A stretch of DNA of 64,000 nucleotides from Darksidea phi (taxonomy: Eukaryota > Ascomycota > Dothideomycetes > Pleosporales > Lentitheciaceae): the NCBI GenBank assembly GCA_030770425.1, contig JASJFT010000156.1, positions 1-64,000 on the forward strand, in the 5' to 3' direction. Shown piece after piece: positions 44,398-54,817 of this stretch. The notes under the pieces were generated by a model that made no database searches, was not told the DNA's origin, and worked only from the letters and a program-made list of their open reading frames with translations. The translations under genes were made by a program, and so were the position numbers. Position 1 is the first letter of the stretch. Each line of letters begins with the position of its first letter.

Positions 44398-46356
44398 CTA
44401 CGACGCTTTTTCGAATTCCATGTAGCGCTCGAGGCCGCATGTACTCTCCTCCATCATCCTCTTGAACTCCTCTTTGGTGGTAGTATCCTTAACGCGATAT
44501 GGCCAAGGCTCGATGATAGAGTGCTTGTTTTTACCCTTGACCCTCACGCCATAGTCTCGAGCTACATCGTACAATGAGGTGGAACTAAGAAACTTTTCGA
44601 AGTAGAAGTCAAAGTCTCCAAAGTGACTGAGGCTAGACATTACCAAGATGATCTGAGGGGACGTCATCGGATTGTGACCGAGCAAGGGTCCGGCAAACAA
44701 TGAGTTCTGGATGTGGTTGTCGATGTCCAAGTACTTGCTCAGTTGGCTCATTCTGTCCCTTGTGTCTGCATCTTGGATCGATCGACCTCTAATACTTGTG
44801 TAAATATGCTCTTCTTCCTTTACGGCATTTAGGAAGAGCATGAGGAGCGTAGCGTTGGGGTTTTGCGATTTTGGCTTGAGCATCGGGGAGAAAATCCGCA
44901 ATGTGGATTCAGGTCCAAGATAGCCGCGGTCGCACACATTTGACACCTGAAATCACTACATTAGCATATCTATGGCGTGCTTGGATACGATGGGGCTTAC
45001 CTCGATGCGATCGAATAGGGTATCGTGAAGGCCTTGACTATCAAAATGGGTGCGGATCCCAACGGCATCGACGGCGAAGAGGTGGAAGGCTATCTTGCTA
45101 TTACGAACGCGCTTACAAAACTGTAAGAGGGTATCGCGCAGAAAGAAGAAGAAGGCTCCATAGACATCATTCTTCGCAGTGGGTGCATGCTTGATGTATT
45201 CGTCATAAGCCCAGCCATCGAGTGGATCTGCGACATCATCTATTGGCCAGACACCCGGCACCATGTAAAGCGTACTAGGCGAGATTAGAATGACGTATGT
45301 CTATGGCGAAGAATTCAAGGACACTCACGGGTTTGGCGTCTCTCCGTAGCTCATACGAGAACAACCATAAGGTAGGAGGATGCCCTCCGCGCGGAATTTC
45401 CATGCTCCAGTGCGTCGGCCAGGTGACATTTTGTACAAGGCTCGATCCACGAAGTCCTCTCGCCCCTCCTTCATTATGGCAGACTGACGGATCTGCATAG
45501 CATTATAGGGAGTGAGGTTGTCAGGGACCTTGAAGAAGTCCTCCAACAAGTCCCATTCATTCTTCTGGAGAATGATATTGACTGCGCTGCTCCCGATCTG
45601 GAACATCTCTGCGTGGACAGCGTCTTTCGGCACCCTCTTGATTGCCTCGCATACCTTTTTAATACGCGGCAAAAGGCACTGCTGCAACGCGAGGACTACA
45701 GCGCTCGGAAGCAGCGCAGAGTACCACAGGTGCATCATAATCGGAACAGCAGTCTTGGGCTCAAAGTAGAGGGCTGTGAGAAGCAGTATGGCATTGCGCG
45801 TGGCGATGAAGAAGTTCTTGTCGTTGATGACTACAGTGCAATTGCCACGGTAGTCTTCTGGGAGTCCCACGATGGTTTTAACGACGTTTCGAAGGTCGCC
45901 AGATGCTGCAAAAAGCAGCGCGAGGTCGCGCTCAATAACACTTGCGCCCTCATTCTTCTTGAGGTTGAGCATATCGATCGCAGGTATGTTGCCCCAGAAG
46001 TAATGCGGTAAGCCGGGGACAGCGGAGTCCATGTGATGGTTGCCTATGAATGATGGCACGCGCCTCTCCTGGACCCACCGAGGCATATAGAGAGGACTCA
46101 TATGCCGTCCCTTGCAGATAGGCTTGTGAAGCTTCCAATCCTGTTTTTGGCATGCTTTGCAACAGTACTACACGATGTCAGTTCGAAAACCGCAGACCAA
46201 ATCTAAACGGCGTACCTGAACCAGCTTGCAACCCGCACATGCCAGCGTCGCACCATTCTGGCATGGCGCAACCTTTCCGTCGACCTTCTGGTCAGTGTTC
46301 GCACAGAGTGGCGGATTGAGGAAGGCGGACAGGTCGGGCTGCTTGCCGGACGCCAT
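44398..46356 (-). CDS. MYND zinc finger and DUF4470 protein
   Basis: Exons 46356-46216, 46167-45329, 45274-45001 and 44946-44398 keep frame and give 600 aa. The start MASGKQPDLSAFLNPP was preferred over an upstream in-frame ATG at 46428. Residues ~18-65 form a MYND-type finger (CANTD, PCQNGATLACAGCKLVQ, YCCKACQKQDWKLHKPIC), split by the first intron. The DUF4470 region follows, with the signature HYFWGNIPAIDMLNL near residue 100. The remaining ~450 residues are helical and unassigned. MYND fingers bind Pro-rich peptides. DUF4470 proteins are abundant in fungi without known function. Confidence 0.8.
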
Positions 46357-46943
46357 CTTGTAGCGCTTTCTCGTCGCGATAATTTGATCTCGTGTGGCTG
46401 CAGTTTGAAGATGAGCTTGAGAGCGCAATAATAATGATACAGGTGGGGAAGTTTCGGTCCTACGATTTTCCGACTGTGAGAGTGAGTGCGGGTTGTGTGA
46501 CCGAACACATCAGGCCTAGATTTTGTTGATACTTTTGATTGTAAAGTGAACGCAGATTTGTGTCAAGGCACTGGATTACATTTCGCAGTAAGGGACGCTG
46601 AGCTAGGGACGTCTCCTGTAATATAGTGGGCGTACGTGGGCGTACACATGTGCACACCGGCGAGGGGAGGGCGGCGCATCCGGCCACCAATGCCTCATTG
46701 CACCCTCTCCCTTTGTCACCAACTCACAAGATGCAACGACACCTACCGGCCCACTTTATATCATGCCACCTTCTATCATGATATTTGCCACGAGGCAGTG
46801 CTAGTCATTCGTCTTGGCACCATGTGACTGCGCGCAGCTGTGAAAAGACGCGTTGCTGCCTAGCCGCCCTCCCCAGCCTTTCTTAACAACTGCTTTCCAC
46901 CCTGATCCCTTCTACTCGCTACCCTCCCGCAACCACCGCCAGC
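46357..46943. promoter_or_regulatory. divergent promoter, MYND gene / J-domain gene
   Basis: 587 bp between two start codons with no gene. A direct repeat gggcgtacgtgggcgtacac lies near 46627-46646. No TATA box is seen. Confidence 0.35.
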
Positions 46944-47689
46944 ATGGCGGAGCACTCCCTCAGCCGTGACTACTATGCCGACCTTGGATTAAGCCCCTAC
47001 GCCACAGCCGAGGAAATCAAGTCCGCCTTTCACAAGCTCGCCAAATTGCACCACCCGGACAGAAAAGGCCCCGAGCACAATGGCGACGCGAGCGAATTCA
47101 GGAAGGCACGCGAGGCGTACGAGAAGTTATCAGACCAGGATGCGAAGGCAGCATATGATCGGTCGCGTGGCAGAAGCACGACGCATAGAAACGTGAGGCA
47201 GTACAAGCCACCGGGAGCAGATAATGGAGGCAAAGAAGAAAGCCCAAAGAGAAGTTCTACCTACTCGATGGAAGAGTTTCGGAGGCGCTGCAATCCGCCC
47301 GGTGGCTTCCAGAGGACGGGGGCGGGGAAGTTTGCCTCGAGCTATTATCGGAGTCAGTCGACGCCGCAGCCACCGTGGGTGCCTCTTTTGCCATGTGTGA
47401 GAAGCTCAATGCTGACTTATACAGACCATTACCCAAAGCCCACGGCGTCCGGGTCAAGATGACGGATCACCCAGCGACCAAAACGACATATTGTCCTTAT
47501 AAGGCGGAGCGATGGACTAAGCAGTCTGGCACCGAGTATTGCATCTTCTGCCTGAGCTCAAGCAACAATGTCAAGAGGTGCCCAGCATGTGAGGCGTCGG
47601 CTTGTCCTGGGTGCTTGAGCATGGTCAACCAAATACGTGAGGATCATATCAATAGGCAAAAGTCGTGGTACTGGCCTTCTGGTGGTTGA
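46944..47689 (+). CDS. J-domain co-chaperone with C-terminal Cys-rich zinc site
   Basis: Exons 46944-47374 and 47425-47689 give 231 aa. The donor gtgggt at 47375 is the only one that gives the right phase for the conserved Cys tail. The J domain covers residues ~8-70 with HPD at 37-39 (LHHPDRKG). A Ser/Gly/Gln-rich linker leads to CPYKAERW, YCIFC, RCPAC and ACPGC pairs, which probably bind zinc. There is no signal or transmembrane segment. The N-terminal J domain would stimulate an Hsp70. The combination with a small C-terminal zinc module is not one I can match to a named Hsp40. Confidence 0.75.
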
Positions 47690-47935
47690 GACAAGATGAG
47701 TTGAGCGAACGGAGTATCTTTTCTGGAGTAGCGGCGAGAGAGGATGCCGGGGCGTTCGGTAGAGGGTATTGGTCTTGCATGTGGCCCGGAGCACATCAGC
47801 TGGGATGACGTGATAGGATCAAGGAACCATTAACACGGAGATAACAATGATCAAGTTTGATTTCGGGCGATAATCATCAGCCGTTTGCATCACCAATGCA
47901 TACGCCATATTCACCTTTAATAAACCGAATACTTT

Positions 47936-49693
47936 CTAGAGCTGTCCGCAGAGCTCATCCAGAGGGATGGCAACTTTGTCGTAGAAATCCACTGCAGTGA
48001 CCGGCTGTTCTAGATTTAGACACCAATCCACGACGTCTTTGTACTTGGTCCCTACTCTGTACGCCAGCTCATACTTCACCCTAATCATGAGCCTTCTTTT
48101 CAGTTCAAACGCTTCGGCCTCGTGAAAACGGTCCATCTTCGGCCACAGAGCCACGGTCTGCGCTTTCTCAGGCTTAGCCTTGAGAAAGTCCATCATCGGT
48201 CCCCAAACCGCGATCTCGAAAAGCACCACACCAAGGGAGTAGATGTCATAGTGAATCTGGTAACCGGACGCTGCTTCGCCTTGATAGTGCGGATGCCGGT
48301 AGAGAGCTGCTTCGAGGTCATTGAGAACTTTGCCTCGGTCGATGGTTTGAGCTTGGGTTAGTTGGCGGGAGTAGTTGAAACCTTGCACTAAGGCTTTCTG
48401 GATCGAAGGGAAGGCCGGGGCAGAAGTGGGAGATTGAACGTGCGGGAAGATGATGTTGGTGCTGTTGATGCCTTTGTGCATCCAGTTGCCACCGTAGAGG
48501 CGGGCGAACGTGTCGACTAGCCGTTTCGCCAATTTGCAGCGCGCCTCGAGAGCGGGTTTCGAGGGCAAGGACAAGAGACTTCGAAGGGAAAGAGGCTGGC
48601 TCGCTCTCAATTCACCAAACTCTAGTGGACCTAGGGGGAACCGGAAGACGATCCACCAGCAGTGATAGTCGGGGTCGTCTACGTAGCCTAGAGCTTGCAG
48701 CGTATGGAGGTGTCGTTGCGCACCTGTTCCGCCAAGGAGCGAGACGAGCTGGCGGACGCGCTCTTTCAAAACGTCTTTGAGGGATTCGGGGATGTTCGTG
48801 TCGTACTCTTTCTTTTCGAACAGATAGGCGACTCCAGGGTCGATGCGGCCTTTCTTCAGGAACCGGGTCTGAGAGCGGTCTTCTGCAGTGCCGCCGGTGA
48901 TGCTCCAATCCTCGGCTTCCGCTCCGCTCGCGCCGATTGATGGGGCTCTCTGAAGCGGTATAGCTTTCCATTGCGCAAGGGCGTGAATGTCTACTTGGGA
49001 GAAGTCTTGTTGGTTCCACCCGGAAGAACGTCCAAGCTCGGAAAGAGCGCCTGGTTGTGACAAGCCTCGGATGATGTCTAGTGCAAGACGGGTTCCTTCT
49101 TGTCGAATTTCCTTCCTTTCTCCCTCAACCACGAATGTTTGTAGGCTCTTCACATGCTTTTCTATAGTTTCCACGAACCCTTCAAACCTCTTTTTATCTC
49201 GTATCGCCCATAGCACTCGTCGAGTGACTTTCGTCTCATTCTTCTCTGTTGGGTGCGACGAGGGTCCGCTCTCGACCAGAGCCGCTGTAGTCGTCTCCCC
49301 TTTAGCCTTCATGATGGACACCAGGCTACGCCTCATTTGCGCGACAGTTTCGCTCCTCTTGTTTTTGTCCGATCCCTCTGGTCCCTTGACGACGAGCCCA
49401 TACTTTGTCCCCTCGCGCTCCACTTCCACAACCAGATCGCGTATGCGTGTCAATGTCCGCGCGATTAGCTCTTCGAACGGCACCAAGGTATCAGCCAGCT
49501 CACCCTGCGTGAGACCAGCCTTCGCAGCCCAAATTCCGAGATGCGCTTTCACCGTTTCGAGACGGATGACGAGATCCTCGGTATCCTTGTCAAAGCTGAT
49601 GGTGTCGTCAAGCGTCTTCCATGCTATAATCGCGGCTTGGAAGACAATGGGCACTACGCCCGCGGCTACACCGACGACATCGAGTCCGGACAT
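47936..49693 (-). CDS. HeLo domain protein with pseudokinase domain (MLKL-like layout)
   Basis: A single exon of 585 aa. The N-terminal ~220 residues are a HeLo ('prion-inhibition and propagation') helical domain: MSGLDVVGVAAGVVPIVFQA, then DLVIRLETVKAHLGIW. HeLo domains are membrane-targeting death domains in fungal heterokaryon incompatibility. The C-terminal ~300 residues have a protein-kinase fold with decayed active-site motifs. The catalytic loop is HKGINSTN (406-413) instead of HRDLKxxN, and the DFG position reads GFN (438-440). The motif YDIYSLGVVLFE is retained. It is therefore probably a pseudokinase. HeLo plus pseudokinase is the layout of animal MLKL. The gene starts 234 bp from a divergent kinase-ankyrin gene. 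The HeLo and kinase calls are firm; the death role is inferred. Confidence 0.85.
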   Translation of the reverse strand: MSGLDVVGVAAGVVPIVFQAAIIAWKTLDDTISFDKDTEDLVIRLETVKAHLGIWAAKAGLTQGELADTLVPFEELIARTLTRIRDLVVEVEREGTKYGLVVKGPEGSDKNKRSETVAQMRRSLVSIMKAKGETTTAALVESGPSSHPTEKNETKVTRRVLWAIRDKKRFEGFVETIEKHVKSLQTFVVEGERKEIRQEGTRLALDIIRGLSQPGALSELGRSSGWNQQDFSQVDIHALAQWKAIPLQRAPSIGASGAEAEDWSITGGTAEDRSQTRFLKKGRIDPGVAYLFEKKEYDTNIPESLKDVLKERVRQLVSLLGGTGAQRHLHTLQALGYVDDPDYHCWWIVFRFPLGPLEFGELRASQPLSLRSLLSLPSKPALEARCKLAKRLVDTFARLYGGNWMHKGINSTNIIFPHVQSPTSAPAFPSIQKALVQGFNYSRQLTQAQTIDRGKVLNDLEAALYRHPHYQGEAASGYQIHYDIYSLGVVLFEIAVWGPMMDFLKAKPEKAQTVALWPKMDRFHEAEAFELKRRLMIRVKYELAYRVGTKYKDVVDWCLNLEQPVTAVDFYDKVAIPLDELCGQL

Positions 49694-49927
49694 GATTAGG
49701 GAGAATTCGTTCCATGGTACGAAGAACGCGGGTGGTGCAAGGACCTATGGAGGGGCACGACAGGGCGAGGCGAGACGAGACCGGCATTATGGCTTCGTAC
49801 TAGTCGAATTAGGTTGGGTTTATCGAAGTAGCCTTGGCAGCTGAGGCATGCATCCCGTCAACCTCCAGCGCAGCCTGATCAACACAGTGCCTTCCATGTC
49901 CGACACAACCCGGGCAATCACTTAGAC
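49694..49927. promoter_or_regulatory. short bidirectional promoter, HeLo-pseudokinase / kinase-ankyrin
   Basis: Only 234 bp separate the two start codons, the shortest divergent spacer in the window. No TATA box was seen. Such a short gap suggests joint regulation. Confidence 0.5.
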
Positions 49928-52900
49928 ATGGACGAATTCGAATGGGTCAGGTCCTTCGCGACATCGAGTTACGGAACAATCAGCGATGTGCTAGTTCCGC
50001 CACAAAGCGATTGTGATACAGCGCCTTCACCCCCAAATTCGCCCCCATCGCGCGGCTCGTTTGCATCTTTCGTCTGCCATGTAAGTAACCCCGCGATACA
50101 AGCCGCATTTCTTATACCAGATTTGTTTGTTGAGCTGGAAATTACCTTCCATTTGGCAAATAAAGTAGCTTCTCTGGCTGCAACAATATGCCCTGACACC
50201 CCTGCTGGACGAGCTTTACTCAGTTTGTACCCCAACTAGGTGGTCAGTCTGGAGAAGAGACTGCGGTCTTTCTCGCCCATCGTCTTGGACGGCTCCTCGG
50301 TTGTGAAAGAAACTGGCAAGATTTTGGGCGAAGGGACTACGTTTATGGTGAGACATGCTCAATGGATGAAAGATCCCAACGAACCGCCTCTCGACGTCGC
50401 CTTGAAAGAGATCATTGCAGACGTCCGATCGTTGGATGGACCTTCGTCCAACGCTATCCACCGACGTCAGAGCGACTGGAAAGATATTCTCTTCGAACTA
50501 CGCGCTCTCCTTCACGAGCCAATCCGCTATCATCCCAACTTGGTCCGGCTTCTAGGAATACAATGGGGGCTTTCGCCCATGTCTGAGTCCGCATACCCTA
50601 TGCTTATCATGGAGTATGGGTCGCTTGGTACCTTCAACGCTCTCCAAGCATCCTCCGAATCGCTATCCTTTCCCATCAAGCAAAAGCTCTGCTACGATGT
50701 CGGAAAAGCACTGTCCGCGCTGCACGCATGTGGTATTGTTCATGGAGATGTGAAACACGAAAATGTGCTTATCTTTCCGTCTAAAAAGCCCTTCAACAGT
50801 CTTCCATACACTGCAAAGCTAGCAGACTTCGGCGGCACCGTTATGGACATGGTATACACAGAGTCCCGCGTAATGGAAACATGGACATGGCCATTTCAAG
50901 CCCCCGAAGTCACGGATCGCCAGCGTCTGACTAGGAGCGGGATGATGCTTACTGATACGTACTCGTTTGGCCTTCTTCTTTGGAGAGCGTTTATGGATGG
51001 CGAGGGCTTTTTAACTCTCCCCGGAGCTGCGCAGATTGCTTCTGATCAAGACAAACGCTATTTGAGTGACCAGAAGGCTTCGAATGACTTCACCAGCACC
51101 GCAATTACCGACATAACCAAGTATGCGAGCAAACGAGGCATCTCACAGGCCTGTATCGATCTGTTCACATATGCGATACTTCATACTGTGCAGTTAAAGC
51201 CGGAGAATCGAAACTTAGTCAAAGCACAAGCGGCGCTGAGAGGTATAAAGTAGGTTGTAGATGTCCTCTACACAGTGTTCCGCTGATTCCTACAGGCCAG
51301 GCCATATCTTTAGATATTTGAGTTTCATTCAGGAAAAGAACGATGAACGGGTGGCAACTGAAGCCCGACTTGCTCCAGTAAGTCACCGAGGCTGCTTGGC
51401 CCTAGGTTAACCATCACCAGGGTCAACATGGGATCACGCGAGACAACCTGTCATTCATGCTTGGACGCTGGGGTGATGATGTAGACCTGCAAGATAACAT
51501 GTACTTGAAACTGCCTTTTGTACGCGTTACCACGCTGACCATTCTTAGGCCGGGCAACCGTCCCCAATTAGACGAGCCAAACCCAGAAGACTTCTCGTTC
51601 GAGCCTCAGGATCTGAAAAAGATTCTGACTTGGAATCAGCAGCATCAAATGCTCGAGGAAATGAAAGACGCTGCCAGTAACACTGCGAGTCCCGCCGGTG
51701 GTGTTTTGGAGATGAAGAAGACTGTGGCTGCGTTCTACGTATTTCAGTGCTATCTCCTCGAGTTTGGCACCACATTCGATGCAAACGAGGCTATACAGTG
51801 GTTACAGATGGCTTCTGGGGACGATAATAGTCATGAAGATGCGGACTACTTCGCTCAAGCTTGGCTTTGGCGGGTCGCACGTGCACTGGGTACTAACTTT
51901 AATATTGATACAGACCGGTTACATGGATTGCTTCGCCTTTCTGCAATGCGAGGTCATCGTACGTGCCTCCAGGATATAGTTGATCTCGCAGAGAGTAGCA
52001 GCAATACTGCGTTGAAAGAACGGTGGCTTAACGCTCACCGGCAATCTCGACACATCCTATTATCACAGATGGGCGCAGTAGGAATGGGCTACTTCTTTTC
52101 TTCCTTCATGACACCGCCTTGGCACGAAGTGAATCTCAACGATCTCGCTCAACTAGATGGAGCCATCCGGACAATACTTGGCAGGGACTTTGAATCATGT
52201 TTGAAGTCCTCTTCCTCTAGTCAACTGGGAACCCCCTCGCAAGCAAGCCGAGACCGAGAGAAAACTGCATTCGATCACATTTACGTTAACCGACGAGGCC
52301 ATGGGCCTTTACACTATGCTGCCGCATGCGGTACGATCGGTGCTCTCCGACATATGATCACCACGTACAAATGCGATATAGACCTTGAAAACCGGCACGT
52401 TGATGAAACACCTCTCCTATGCGCTGCCGAAGGCGGTAAGCTTACATGCGCACTTTTTCTGCTTGACAACGGAGCTGATCCCAACGGTTACCGGTTCGGC
52501 CAAGAAGGGCCGCTTCATTGGCTATGCAGCTTTTTGCCCGATGAGATGGAAACAATAGCCTCTAGACTTGTTGCTGCTGGAGCTGATATGGAGTTGCGCT
52601 CTGGTGGGATGCGCCATGATGTCCGCGGCATCCGAGCGGACTGGGAGCATGTATTTGAGATCCGAACAACACCGCTTGGTCGAGCCGTTTTGATGAACAA
52701 TCTGGATGCAGTCAAAGTGCTCCTGAAATTGGGCGCTGATCCACTCACAAAGAGCGCGAACAAACACCCTGGGGAGTGGGAAGGGTTGGAGAACATGTCC
52801 AAGATGATCGATGTCTCGTCGCCGTTCGAGCTTGCCGCTGTATTGGCTTTGCCCGAAATTCTCGCCGCGTTTATCACGCATATTGACGGGCCCGGTGGTA

Positions 52901-54451
52901 TACCTAGGCTCAAGCTTATTGACGAGATGTCCATGCTCAATCTCGCGCATGGGAAAAAAGTTACCGCGTACGTGACGTGCCCCTAAGCTCAGTACTGACA
53001 TCACTTTGGATAAGCTTTGCTGACTTGGTTCCCCCGCGTTTAGGTTCGATCCACTCTCTTTGCAGAGCCGCCTTGTCCGTAGCGGAGTGAATCACAAGCG
53101 CAACTTGCAGAGCACTCTCGCGTTGCTCTACGCCCGGGGCCTCAACTTCCATGGCGCCGCTGGCGATGAGTTACAAAAACAACGAAGCACGGTGATGTGC
53201 AAAGAAGTGGAGTTGGGTAATCTGGATGTGGTAGAGTGCCTTCTCGCACTCGGCTACGGTGCCGATGGGACGCAACATTTCCGACCACTGGAAAAAGCTG
53301 TCGAGGTCAACCACGTGGCTATGTTCCATCTGTTAAGGCGTTACAACGCAGATGCAACAGTCACTCGAATGACGCCTACCGGTGCCATATCGCTACTCCA
53401 CGTTTGCGCATCTCGACCGCGACAATCGAGGCCTGGACGCGCTATTGCAGACGCACTTATAGCAGCTGGAGTGCCGTTAGAAAGCACCGATGTACGGAGC
53501 AGATCGCCGCTTGCGACGGCGGCTCTGAACCACAACTTCGATGTTGCTACAGCGCTCATTGAGAACGGAGCAAATGTCAACGCAACCTATCCGCTCCAGG
53601 TATATGGCCCCACGGGGACCGAGACCAAAACTGTCAGCGTTCTTGTAGAAATTCTCTCTCAACATACGATGCGCGCCCTCGAATCACTAAAGTTTCTCTT
53701 CAACCAATACAAGAGTGGGTCGGCCCCGCGACCAGCTTTCCACATCGACCCGATAAACAAATTCTCCATCCTCCACCTTCTAGCCGGGAGCCCCCAGTAT
53801 ACGCATATTGCACAGATCACGCCAAAGATCTTGAACTTGTGTCTGGAGACGTACTCGGAACATGAGCTTATCAATTACAAACATCCAATTGTAGGGACGC
53901 CGTTGTACTATGCTGCTGCGAACGGACATAAGGCAATGGTGGAGCGGCTTCTTGAACATGGCGCGGATGCGACATACAACGCTGGGCCAGATGTTAACGA
54001 TTCAGTACAGAACCTACTACGGCCTAGAGAAACTTGGACGCCGCTCTGGGCGGCAATCTTGCGGCTAGACGATGAACTGAAGAGGGGCACTTTATTTCCA
54101 CCCGCTGGACTTCCTGGAGCCTGGCTCAACTCCAACATGATCCAGAACTTGGAAAAGATCGTTGAATTGCTGTTGGAGCACGATAATGACCCCACCGCTC
54201 GGCAGGCCATCGGGCGCCTTGAACAACGTAAATTGTCGCTGGTTGCTGAAGCGCGGGCTTGGAAGGACGATTTGGTGAACAAAAAGAGAGAAATGAAGGC
54301 AAGCCAGGATGAGCAGCCGTTTGATCTGGGCCTGCTGTCGGGTGGGAGCAACGAGAAAGACGAGGAACGGATACGGGAGATTTGCGCGGGCCCGGAGGAG
54401 GAGTGGAGGACGCACGAGCTTGAACAATACTTGCACGCTCTAAAGCTGTAA
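49928..54451 (+). CDS. active-type protein kinase with long ankyrin-repeat region
   Basis: Exons 49928-50080, 50240-51242, 51301-51377, 51421-52967 and 53044-54451 give 1395 aa. The kinase domain (about 70-385) has a glycine loop LGEGTTFMV, Lys107 in VALK, catalytic loop HGDVKHEN (Asp221, Asn226), DFG 247-249, FQAPEV and DTYSFGLLLW, so all catalytic residues are intact. After a helical middle part, ankyrin repeats run from about 705 to ~1310 (for example GHGPLHYAAACGTIGALRHM, ETPLLCAAEGGKLTCALFLL, GTPLYYAAANGHKAMVERLL). The last 80 residues are charged. The first intron is 159 bp, with a stop in frame if it is not removed. Kinase plus ankyrin resembles animal RIPK4-type kinases. The gene is paired head-to-head with the HeLo-pseudokinase gene, which suggests a joint signalling role. 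Confidence 0.85.
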
Positions 54452-54817
54452 CTCGGAAGCCTAGGCATAAAACGGGGAGCTCTGACGGCCTGCGCCACAA
54501 AAGAGTGGCGCAGCTTCCATATTCGGTTAGCACAAATGACTCATAATGTATCACAGGAAAACAAGGCGCACACCTCGATGAAGAGTCATCAGCGCACCGG
54601 CATAGGTAACAATGTGAAGCAGAGTGCTGCGGAGTTCTTTTAAGATGTTCATGCATGATCTATAAAGATCGGTGAGAGTCCTACATCGGCTTTGGCAAAA
54701 TACATTCTTGACCAACGCCTTCGCGCAACTTCAGGACGCCTCTGTTCCCTTCATATCCCTTTTATTACCCATTTCCGGCTCCATAGTAGTATATATATGC
54801 GCAGCGATTTCAAATCC
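54452..54817. other. short intergenic region
   Basis: 366 bp between two genes on the plus strand. A tatatatat run near 54791 overlaps an alternative ATG at 54797 of the next gene. The frame is open up to 54692, but I saw no conservation in that extension. Confidence 0.45.

Noticed and set aside
48987..49844. 285-codon plus-strand frame
   Set aside because: Antisense of the HeLo domain region; no similarity.
53908..54498. 196-codon minus-strand frame
   Set aside because: Antisense of the ankyrin region.
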